The notes under the pieces are model-generated. The model worked only from the letters and a program-made list of their open reading frames with translations, made no database searches and was not told the origin of the DNA. The translations under genes and the position numbers were made by a program. 64,000 nucleotides of DNA from Bacteroidota bacterium (GTDB taxonomy: Bacteria > Bacteroidota > Bacteroidia > Bacteroidales > WCHB1-69): NCBI GenBank assembly GCA_029570835.1, contig JAKPTX010000205.1, positions 1 to 64,000 on the forward strand. Reading direction: 5' to 3'. Shown here in pieces: positions 26,860 through 33,943 of the stretch. Within the stretch, counting starts at the first letter, position 1, and each line of letters starts with the position of its first letter.

Positions 26860-26963
26860 AAATAAAAAGGGGGCAGATCATATTTTGCTTTTGGGTTATT
26901 CCGTTTCCCCACTCTGGAATATTAGACCTTTTGGCTAAGTAGTGATCAATTACGAATTACGGG
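26860..26963. repeat. Duplicated intergenic module, right copy
   Basis: Direct copy of 23325-23426: AATAAAAAGGGGGCAGATCATATT, a TTCCGTTTCCCCACTCTGGAA block, a diverged middle, then AATTACGAATTACGGG. It runs directly into palindrome copy 3. Confidence 0.8.
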
Positions 26964-26965
26964 AT

Positions 26966-26998
26966 ACTCGGGGTGCGACTCGAAGTCGCGCCCCGAGT
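26966..26998. repeat. 33-nt palindromic element, copy 3
   Basis: ACTCGGGGTGCGACT, spacer CGA, AGTCGCGCCCCGAGT; preceded by the AATTACG pair and GGGAT. The rest of the gap (26595-27071) holds arrays and module DNA but no gene. Confidence 0.88.
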
Positions 26999-27071
26999 TA
27001 ACACCATTCGGTGCCAGGGGTTCTCGAGGGCAATGAATTAAATCCGCAATCCCCTCCGAAATTATGAGATT

Positions 27072-27671
27072 TTACCAAAATTGTTCAGGTGGATTACCCA
27101 AAAATTCAACAATGGGTTTTTCTAATTTTTTGACTTTCAAGTTGCCATTAACCAATTGATATTGATGTGATTCAATAAACCATCTTCCATCATATATAAT
27201 ATGCTGGTTCTTTTCCATATCAAATGAATTGATTTTGACCGCACTATTCGGTATCATAAATGTAGAAAAAACAACATCTGTGTTATTCTTACCTGTAATT
27301 AAAACCAATTCGGTATGATTCATTTCAATGGTGTGATAATTGTATTTGGAACCCAAAGTGTCAGGATGTTCTAAATGGTGTGGATAAAAAGGTGTGCTCC
27401 AAATTGTAAAATAATCGATGGAGTCTTTTTTTGCAAAATAAATGGAGGTAACCCATTGAAAGGTAGAATAATAATGAATAGATTCAAAATATTTGGAAAT
27501 AACGTCAAAAAACATAAAATGAACTTGTTGATTGGTGTCCTTGGAAAGAGTATAATTTTCTTCAGTTGATTCTATGAAGCTCGAGTCATCCTTTTTTACA
27601 TCTTTACATGAAACAGTAAAAACTACGCTAACTAAAAATATAAGGGTAATTAAAACGAGGTTTTTCATCAT
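27072..27671 (-). CDS. Hypothetical lipoprotein
   Basis: 199-aa protein not recognised. It has a signal peptide with lipobox TVSC (Cys at about 22) followed by an Asp/Lys/Ser-rich linker, so it is probably an outer-membrane or periplasmic lipoprotein. The rest is rich in aromatic residues and beta-strand-like, with no catalytic motif seen. Its start overlaps the stop of the upstream 188-aa gene by four bases (ATGA), indicating translational coupling and a shared function. Base composition is more AT-rich than the neighbouring kam operon. It lies between the palindrome at 26966 and the heptamers at 28310. Confidence 0.65.
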   Translation of the reverse strand: MMKNLVLITLIFLVSVVFTVSCKDVKKDDSSFIESTEENYTLSKDTNQQVHFMFFDVISKYFESIHYYSTFQWVTSIYFAKKDSIDYFTIWSTPFYPHHLEHPDTLGSKYNYHTIEMNHTELVLITGKNNTDVVFSTFMIPNSAVKINSFDMEKNQHIIYDGRWFIESHQYQLVNGNLKVKKLEKPIVEFLGNPPEQFW

Positions 27672-28234
27672 TGATCAGAATCTAAAAAAAAAGGTATTGA
27701 GATCATATCTAAATATCGATCATTTGTGATATAATCCTTAAAATATGGAATCAGATCTTCTCTGATATAATAAAAACCCAACCTGGTAATAATTATAAAA
27801 CCATCTTTTGGAGTAAAGTAATAATCAGGAACATCTATCAAGATACAGTCCTCATCTGGTGATTCAACTGTAACGTAGTAAATAGGGCTGCCATTACAGG
27901 TCAATTTTGTTTTTTTAAAGTGTAAAACAGTATTAAAACTCCCATCAGTTCCTACATAATTACTCATGCCCTTTTCATTAAAAAATAGAGTCCATCTGCT
28001 TCCATCTTTGATAAACCATTCATTCTTTTCATTTTTCTTATAGGTTGCTCCATTCCGCAGAAAAATTGAATCAATAAAGATATTTTCGGTTATATATTCT
28101 CTGTGATATTGATGTTTATATTTAGTACTATCTTTAAGATCAAAAGTAGATACATAACTATAATGCTCAGTAACTTGAGCAGAAATATGAAATGAAAAAA
28201 TTAAAACTAGTACTATTAAAGCTGTTTTTTTCAT
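27668..28234 (-). CDS. Hypothetical exported protein
   Basis: 188-aa protein with a clear Sec signal peptide (MKKTALIVLVLIFSFHISAQ). The mature part is beta-rich, with repeated short strands (GSRWTLFFNEKG, DGSFNTVLHFKK, YYVTVESPDEDC), and no known domain was recognised. First gene of a two-gene operon with the lipoprotein at 27072. An envelope role is all that can be inferred. Confidence 0.65.
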   Translation of the reverse strand: MKKTALIVLVLIFSFHISAQVTEHYSYVSTFDLKDSTKYKHQYHREYITENIFIDSIFLRNGATYKKNEKNEWFIKDGSRWTLFFNEKGMSNYVGTDGSFNTVLHFKKTKLTCNGSPIYYVTVESPDEDCILIDVPDYYFTPKDGFIIITRLGFYYIREDLIPYFKDYITNDRYLDMISIPFFLDSDQ

Positions 28235-28270
28235 ATACGATCACAAAAGAACAAGCAATTAATCAACAAG

Positions 28271-28278
28271 CAAAGATA
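28271..28278 (-). promoter_or_regulatory. -7 box of the two-gene exported-protein operon
   Basis: Minus-strand TATCTTTGC, 36 nt upstream of the 188-aa gene. Confidence 0.55.
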
Positions 28279-28309
28279 CTATTTTTTTAATTTCGAAATC
28301 TTAAATTTA

Positions 28310-28400
28310 GGATTCGTAATTCGTAATTGTTTCATTCCGCCTTCCGCCTTCCGATTTCCGCCTTTAACTCAACCTTCTTACTTCTACCTTCTACCTTTTT
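28310..28400. repeat. Composite heptamer arrays (AATTCGT, CTTCCGC, CTTCTAC)
   Basis: Units in order: ATTCGTA x2, CTTCCGC x3 with a CGATTTC variant, then CTTCTTA, CTTCTAC and CTTCTAC. This is the last array in the window; none was seen from here to 64 kb. Confidence 0.85.
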
Positions 28401-28460
28401 CATCATTGGTCTGTTTATAAGTTTTACAGACAGTTGATGGCAAATGAGCCGATTATTATT

Positions 28461-28468
28461 TAACTTTG
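28461..28468 (+). promoter_or_regulatory. -7 box of the mpl promoter
   Basis: TAACTTTGC, 27 nt before the ATG at 28496. It contains the in-frame TTG that would otherwise look like an upstream start. Confidence 0.65.
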
Positions 28469-28495
28469 CTGATTGATTTAAATGGAGAAAACAAT

Positions 28496-29866
28496 ATGAG
28501 AGTTCATTTTATAGCTATTGGCGGTAGTGCGATGCATAATCTGGCGATTGCATTGCATTTAAAGGGAGATCAGGTGACCGGTTCTGACGATGAGATCTTT
28601 GATCCCGCGAAAAGTCGTTTGGAAAAATATGGATTGCTTCCTAACAAGATTGGCTGGCAACCCGAGTTAATCACCAGAGAGATTGACGCGATTATTTTAG
28701 GGATGCATGCCCGTATCGACAATCCGGAATTAGCCAAAGCGGATGAGCTGGGACTCAAAATTTACTCTTATCCGGAGTTTCTGTACGAGCACAGCAAAGA
28801 CAAATTGCGGATTGTTGTAGGAGGAAGTCACGGCAAAACAACCATTACTGCGATGATTATTCACGTGTTACAACACTGCAATATCGCTTGCGACTACATG
28901 GTTGGAGCTCAGTTAGCGGGTTTTGAGGTAATGGTTAAGATGAGTCAGGAAGCCTCCATCATGGTGATTGAAGGAGATGAATACCTCACCTCCCCTATCG
29001 ACCGGCGACCCAAATTTCACCTTTATCGTCCCAACGTTGGGATTATCAGCGGAATTGCCTGGGACCACGTTAATGTGTTCCCCACCTTTGATATTTATGT
29101 GGAACAGTTCAAGATATTTGCCGAGATGATCCCCGCTGATGGCGAATATATTTACTACGGAGGCGATCCTGTCCTGAAAGCGATGAGTGACCGGATTACA
29201 CATACACGCAAGGTAGAATACAGTCACCATCCGTACGAAATTGTTGATGGAGACACTTATTTGCTTACCCCCCAAGGTAAAAAGAAAATCAAAATATTTG
29301 GGAAACATAATCTTACCAACCTCAATGCTGCCCTGCATGCTTGTCGGGCTGTCGGAGTTTCGGATGAACAATTTTACGACGCCATTGCTTCTTTTAAAGG
29401 AGCAAGTAATCGCTTGGAATTACTGGCTAAAAATGAAAAAAACGTTATCTATAAAGATTTTGCTCACTCCCCTTCCAAGGTTAAAGCAACTATAGGTGCC
29501 GTAAGGGAACAATATCCTGAACATCAATTGATTGCCTGTCTGGAGTTACACACGTTCAGTAGTTTATCCGAATCCTTTTTGAAAGAGTATCGTGACAGTA
29601 TGAATGAGGCGGATGAGGCTATTGTCTACTTTAATCCTGAGGCAATCAAGCATAAAAAACTACCCTTAATCGATGCAAAAATGATTTTAGATGGCTTCAA
29701 CAGGGAAGATTTATCTGTTTTCAACGATCAGGAAGCCCTGATAAATCACCTTTTTGCAGTAAAGAAGGAAAAAAATATCTATTTAATGATGTCTTCAGGT
29801 AATTTTAATGGAATTAATCTCCCTGAGTTTTCAAAAAAAATTGTAACTTTGCCGCTTGAACATTGA
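28496..29866 (+). CDS. mpl: UDP-N-acetylmuramate:L-alanyl-gamma-D-glutamyl-meso-diaminopimelate ligase
   Basis: Murein-peptide recycling ligase of the Mur family, attaching the recycled tripeptide to UDP-MurNAc. The N-terminal Rossmann segment is HFIAIGGSAMHNLA, and the ATP-binding P-loop GGSHGKTTITAM is near residue 108. The C-terminal domain carries KDFAHSPSKVKAT. About 456 aa from the ATG at 28496; the in-frame TTG at 28466 lies in the promoter -7 box and is rejected. The Mpl-type GGSAMHNLA (rather than the MurC GIGGxGMxG) supports mpl over murC. A promoter for the next gene lies inside its last codons. Confidence 0.9.
   Translation: MRVHFIAIGGSAMHNLAIALHLKGDQVTGSDDEIFDPAKSRLEKYGLLPNKIGWQPELITREIDAIILGMHARIDNPELAKADELGLKIYSYPEFLYEHSKDKLRIVVGGSHGKTTITAMIIHVLQHCNIACDYMVGAQLAGFEVMVKMSQEASIMVIEGDEYLTSPIDRRPKFHLYRPNVGIISGIAWDHVNVFPTFDIYVEQFKIFAEMIPADGEYIYYGGDPVLKAMSDRITHTRKVEYSHHPYEIVDGDTYLLTPQGKKKIKIFGKHNLTNLNAALHACRAVGVSDEQFYDAIASFKGASNRLELLAKNEKNVIYKDFAHSPSKVKATIGAVREQYPEHQLIACLELHTFSSLSESFLKEYRDSMNEADEAIVYFNPEAIKHKKLPLIDAKMILDGFNREDLSVFNDQEALINHLFAVKKEKNIYLMMSSGNFNGINLPEFSKKIVTLPLEH
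29844..29851 (+). promoter_or_regulatory. -7 box of the DUF1573 gene, inside the mpl 3' end
   Basis: TAACTTTGC lies within the last mpl codons and 54 nt upstream of the DUF1573 ATG. Confidence 0.55.
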
Positions 29867-29905
29867 GAAACAACTTAAATAAAAATCTTATAAAAAATAG
29901 AGACA

Positions 29906-31000
29906 ATGAAAAAAATAGCAATTACCGCAATGTTAGTTCTATTTGTGATTGTATCCATTGCTCAACCACAAATTCAATTTGACAACACAACTTACGATTT
30001 TGGAAACATTAAAGAGGAAGCAGGTCCTACTACCGGCCGTTTTGAGTTCACGAACACGGGAAATGAGGATCTCTTACTGGTAAGAGTTGCTCCCGGTTGT
30101 GGATGTACCGCAGCCAATTATACCAGAGAAGCAGTTCCTCCCGGTGGACGTGGCTTTATTGATGCTACCTACAATCCTTTAAATCGTCCCGGAAATTTTC
30201 ACAAAAGTATCCGTGTAACCATCAATACCCCTGTCGAAGAGGGGCAAACCGCTACTCCGATTATGCTTTTCATCAAAGGTTTTGTTGAAAAAAGACCCCC
30301 TACAAAGTATGAATTAGCAGGATATAAAGAAGGAACCGGTAATGTTAGAATTAAAGAGCGTTATGTGCGTTTGGAAACCAAAAGCAGCACTCCTCTAAAA
30401 TATGAGGTTTTCATTAAAAACTTTAATGATAAAGCAACAACAGTTACTCCTCTAAACCTACCTTCTTATATTAAAGTTGAGACCAGTTTTAAAAAAGAAC
30501 TCAAAGCCGACCAAGAAGGAATCATCACCATTACATTCGATCCTAAGGCAAAAGACCAAATTGGCAATGTCAGAGAGGTTATAACCTTTGAAACTCAGGA
30601 CACCGTTGAGCCTAAATTCACCCTATTCATGGATATTAATGTTGTGGAAGATTTCTCAACCTATACTCCTGAGCAGTTGAAAAAAGCGCCTGTTGCTGTT
30701 TTAAGCAGTGATTTGATTCAATTTGGAAATGTTGCAAAAAGCACTCAATTATCACAAACAGTAAAACTAACTAATAGTGGTAAATCAGCATTACACATCA
30801 GACAAATCAAACCGAGCAGTGCGATGTATACTGTTAAAATGGATAAATCTGAGATCCTACCCGGTGATTTTGCAACTTTAACAATCACTTTCAATGCCCG
30901 TACTCGTGCCGGTGCTCAACCCGCAACTATTGACATTATTACAAATGATCCTAAAAATCCTACTTTAACATTTAAAGTAGAGGCTACAATTTTAGAGTAG
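29906..31000 (+). CDS. DUF1573 domain exported protein
   Basis: Exported protein of 364 aa with a signal peptide (ending VSIAQPQ). The first ~125 residues are a DUF1573 beta-sandwich (FDNTTYDFGNIKEEAGPTTGRFEFTNTGNEDLLL, then the conserved PGCGCTAANYT). This ASH/PapD-like fold recurs in the C-terminal ~100 aa (IQFGNVAKSTQLSQTVKLTNSGKSALHI). Such proteins are abundant in Bacteroidetes envelopes; the function is unknown. The last nine bases overlap the 3' end of the convergent rsgA. Confidence 0.85.
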   Translation: MKKIAITAMLVLFVIVSIAQPQIQFDNTTYDFGNIKEEAGPTTGRFEFTNTGNEDLLLVRVAPGCGCTAANYTREAVPPGGRGFIDATYNPLNRPGNFHKSIRVTINTPVEEGQTATPIMLFIKGFVEKRPPTKYELAGYKEGTGNVRIKERYVRLETKSSTPLKYEVFIKNFNDKATTVTPLNLPSYIKVETSFKKELKADQEGIITITFDPKAKDQIGNVREVITFETQDTVEPKFTLFMDINVVEDFSTYTPEQLKKAPVAVLSSDLIQFGNVAKSTQLSQTVKLTNSGKSALHIRQIKPSSAMYTVKMDKSEILPGDFATLTITFNARTRAGAQPATIDIITNDPKNPTLTFKVEATILE

Positions 31001-31930
31001 TTCCCAATCGGCGATTTTTAAATCGTCATCTTCTAAAATTGCAACATAATTGAGATATCTGGAGGAGGGTATTTTACCCTCCTCTACTGCTTTTATCACT
31101 TCACAATCAGGCTCATGAACATGAGTGCAATCGGCAAAGCGACACTGATTGTTGTATGCTCTGATTTCAGGAAAATAGTCTCTTATTTCATCCTTACTGT
31201 ACTCAATCAATCCAAACTCCTTGATTCCGGGCGTATCGATAATAAACGTTTTCGCTTCCAATTGAAACATTTGCGCAAATGTGGTAGTATGTCTTCCTTT
31301 TCGATGATACTGAGACAACTCCCCTACTTTCAAATCCAATCCGGGATAAAGAGTGTTAATTAAAGCAGATTTACCTACTCCCGAGTGTCCGCTAAAAAGT
31401 GAAACTTTTCCCGACATTTTTGCTCTCATTTGATCAATTCCCTCTTCAGTAACAATCGAAGTATGAAGAATTGAGTAACCAACAGAACTGTAAAGATCTG
31501 AGAGGTATTCGACCATTTCCAACATTTCTTCTTCATAGATATCCATCTTGTTAAAAACAAGCGTTGTTGGGATTCTAAAGCCCTCTGCGGCAACCAAAAA
31601 ACGATCTATAAATCCTAAAGATGTGCGCGGGTCTTGCAGTGTAACCACCAAAAAAGCCTGATCAATGTTGGCTGCAATCAAGTGACTGATTTTTGACAGT
31701 TTTGTCGATTTTCTATCAATATAATTTTTTCTTTTCTCTATCTGTGTGATCATTCCGGTTTGATCTTCCATGAGATCAAATAAAACATGATCTCCGACAA
31801 CCAGCGGATTTGTATTTTTAATCCCTTCTATTCTAAATTTTCCTCTTAATCTGCAAGGTATTACCTTTTGATCTTCAGTCAATACATCATACCAAATACC
31901 GGTTGATTTTAGGACCAATCCTTTCTTCAT
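30992..31930 (-). CDS. rsgA: Ribosome small subunit-dependent GTPase A
   Basis: Circularly permuted GTPase that checks 30S subunit maturation. An N-terminal OB fold is followed by G4 NKMD (about 126), G1 GHSGVGKS (about 181) and G3 DTPGIKEF. The C-terminal zinc knuckle has C...C-x-H-x-x-E-P-x-C (CRFADCTHVHEPDCEV). At 312 aa it is complete. It is the last gene of a tight trpS-SUMF1-rsgA operon with 2-3-nt gaps. Confidence 0.96.
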   Translation of the reverse strand: MKKGLVLKSTGIWYDVLTEDQKVIPCRLRGKFRIEGIKNTNPLVVGDHVLFDLMEDQTGMITQIEKRKNYIDRKSTKLSKISHLIAANIDQAFLVVTLQDPRTSLGFIDRFLVAAEGFRIPTTLVFNKMDIYEEEMLEMVEYLSDLYSSVGYSILHTSIVTEEGIDQMRAKMSGKVSLFSGHSGVGKSALINTLYPGLDLKVGELSQYHRKGRHTTTFAQMFQLEAKTFIIDTPGIKEFGLIEYSKDEIRDYFPEIRAYNNQCRFADCTHVHEPDCEVIKAVEEGKIPSSRYLNYVAILEDDDLKIADWELL

Positions 31931-31933
31931 ATC

Positions 31934-32839
31934 CTAATCTATTCTTAAAACAAGTCTAAATCCAATACAGTTCATTTTATGATCGGGATCCCCACTATTA
32001 CGTGTTGTTACCCTGTTAAACTTGGGGCTATCAATCCAGCTTCCCCCTCTATATACGCGACGTTCACCCGAAGTCGGACCCTGTGGATTTATTTGATCTT
32101 CAGAAGTATAGGGTGCATAATAGTCTGAACACCACTCCCAAACATTACCACTCATATCATGCAATCCCAGTTCATTAGCTTGCATTCTACCTCTGGGACT
32201 AAATCTGGATACAGAAGTTTCAATATAAACCGCCACACTATCTATAATATCACTCCCGGAATAGATGGCATGCTTACTTTCTCTACCACCTCTGGCTGCA
32301 TACTCCCATTCCGCTTCTGTAGGTAGTGCAAAAGTTAACCCCGTCAAATAGTTTAATTTTTCGATAAACTTTTGAGTATCATTCCAACTCACATTACTTA
32401 CAGGGTAATAGGGATGGTTTCTAAAATTAGGATTATATCCCATAACTTCAGCCCATAATGATTCCACTGTTTCATATTTAGAGATATAAAATGATGATAA
32501 AGTAACTTTATGGGGGGGGAACTCAATTTCGTTGCACTCCTTATCTTTTTGTTGCATACATCCCATATTAAAGCTGCCTCCTTCTACTCTTACCATACAT
32601 TTTAGAAGGTAGTCAATATGTTCTTTTTGTAGTGGTGTGATATTTTTTACCCAAGCCACCTGAATCTCAAATCGGCCAGAGTCAATCAAAAAAGGTACGG
32701 TATCACGAAGACCAGAGGAGATTTCCTGGTCTGCAGTTCCCGACTGAGAGCCCTTTTTCCCTGAACAAGCAAAAGAAAAAATGATCACTCCCAATAAAAG
32801 AGCAAAGTAGATACTTTTTTTAAAAAAAGAGATAGTCAT
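31934..32839 (-). CDS. SUMF1/FGE-fold lipoprotein
   Basis: Lipoprotein of 301 aa with lipobox SFAC (Cys at about 25). From about residue 85 a SUMF1 fold is plain: VEGGSFNMGCMQQKDKECNEIEFPPHKVTLSSFYISKYETV, PVSNVSWNDTQKFIEKLN, LPTEAEWEYAARGG, MSGNVWEWCSDYY and YRGGSWID. The paired active-site cysteines of formylglycine-generating enzyme are not present in the C-terminal segment; only a single Cys lies just before IGFRLV. A structural or carbohydrate-binding role, as in gliding/secretion GldK-like proteins, is therefore more likely than formylglycine formation. It sits oddly between trpS and rsgA with 2-3-nt spacing. Confidence 0.82.
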   Translation of the reverse strand: MTISFFKKSIYFALLLGVIIFSFACSGKKGSQSGTADQEISSGLRDTVPFLIDSGRFEIQVAWVKNITPLQKEHIDYLLKCMVRVEGGSFNMGCMQQKDKECNEIEFPPHKVTLSSFYISKYETVESLWAEVMGYNPNFRNHPYYPVSNVSWNDTQKFIEKLNYLTGLTFALPTEAEWEYAARGGRESKHAIYSGSDIIDSVAVYIETSVSRFSPRGRMQANELGLHDMSGNVWEWCSDYYAPYTSEDQINPQGPTSGERRVYRGGSWIDSPKFNRVTTRNSGDPDHKMNCIGFRLVLRID

Positions 32840-32841
32840 GA

Positions 32842-33837
32842 TTAAATCTTTTTCAAACCCATAATTTCTCTCACTTCGCGAACTGTTTTTTGAGCACTTG
32901 CCCGTGCTTTTTCCGCTCCCATCGCAGCAACTTTAGTTAAGTATGCTCTATCTGTTCTCAAAGTCAGTATTCTGTCATGGATCGGTTCAATAAATTGAAT
33001 AATATCCGCAGCTAATTGTTTTTTCATATCTCCATATCGGATACGGCATGCATTATATTCTTCTTCAAAAAATTGTAATGTTTCGGGAGAAGAGACAGCT
33101 CTCATCAATTGAAACAGATTTTCTACTGCTTGAGTTTTCTCCTGGTTAGGTTCAGTCGGACCGGAATCTGACACTGCTTTCATTACTTTTTTTCTAATCT
33201 GTTCAGGTGCATCAGCTAAAAAAATACAAGATGCTTCATTATCCGATTTTGACATTTTTGTAGAACCATCCAACCCCGGTATTTTAACCAATTCTTCTCC
33301 AAAATTATAAGCAACGGGCAATTTAAAGTATGGAGTTTGATAAAAATTATTGAATCGTTGTGCAAAATCACGTGTCATTTCCAAATGTTGTTCCTGATCT
33401 TTTCCAACCGGCACTTGGTCCGCCTGATGGATAATAATATCCGAGGCCATCAAAACAGGGTAGCCCAACAATCCCAGGTTAACATTATCCGGCTGTCTCC
33501 GAACTTTATCCTTAAATGAACTCACTCTTTGCAGTTCTCCAACATAAGCATGCATAGAGAGCAACAGACTCAACTCACACACTTCGGGAAGATCACTTTG
33601 CACGTAAATCGTTGCTTTCTCAGGATCTAGTCCTGCCGCCAAATAATCGATCAGTACATTAGAAATGTGTGTATTTAACTCAGCGCTACTTGGGTGAGTT
33701 GTTAAGGAGTGGTAATCAGCAATAAAGAAGAAACATCGGTTCTCATTTTGCATACGAATAAAGTTTCTCAAAGCTCCAAAATAGTTCCCCAGGTGGAGAA
33801 ATCCGGTGGGTCTGATTCCGCTAACGACAGTCTTCAT
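32842..33837 (-). CDS. trpS: Tryptophanyl-tRNA synthetase
   Basis: Class I aminoacyl-tRNA synthetase charging tRNA-Trp. The HIGH-type motif HLGNYFG (about 17-23) and the KMSKS loop (about 196) are intact. At 331 aa it is normal for bacterial TrpRS. First gene of the trpS-SUMF1-rsgA operon; its promoter is back-to-back with that of the large unknown gene. Confidence 0.97.
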   Translation of the reverse strand: MKTVVSGIRPTGFLHLGNYFGALRNFIRMQNENRCFFFIADYHSLTTHPSSAELNTHISNVLIDYLAAGLDPEKATIYVQSDLPEVCELSLLLSMHAYVGELQRVSSFKDKVRRQPDNVNLGLLGYPVLMASDIIIHQADQVPVGKDQEQHLEMTRDFAQRFNNFYQTPYFKLPVAYNFGEELVKIPGLDGSTKMSKSDNEASCIFLADAPEQIRKKVMKAVSDSGPTEPNQEKTQAVENLFQLMRAVSSPETLQFFEEEYNACRIRYGDMKKQLAADIIQFIEPIHDRILTLRTDRAYLTKVAAMGAEKARASAQKTVREVREIMGLKKI

Positions 33838-33857
33838 AAATATTTTTATTTAAACTA

Positions 33858-33865
33858 CAAAAATA
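33858..33865 (-). promoter_or_regulatory. -7 box of the trpS operon
   Basis: Minus-strand TATTTTTG, 20 nt upstream of the ATG. Confidence 0.5.
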
Positions 33866-33902
33866 CATGTTTTTTTGTTGTCAAAAATTGATATTTTTTT
33901 TG

Positions 33903-33910
33903 TATCATTG
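33903..33910 (+). promoter_or_regulatory. Possible -7 box of the large exported-protein gene
   Basis: TATCATTG is one mismatch from TAnnTTTG and 33 nt upstream of the ATG at 33944. Confidence 0.35.
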
Positions 33911-33943
33911 TAGATTGAAATATTGTCATTAAAAAGAAGTGCT

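Noticed and set aside
19176-26998. 33-nt palindromes as rho-independent terminators
   Set aside because: No T run follows any copy on either strand. Copies lie away from gene ends, while separate normal terminators are nearby (19114 and 26626).
5481-28400. CRISPR array as an explanation for the repeats
   Set aside because: Units are seven bases with no spacers between them, and no cas gene is present.
28466-28495. Upstream TTG start for mpl
   Set aside because: The TTG is part of the TAACTTTG promoter box; the ATG at 28496 fits the conserved Mur N-terminus.
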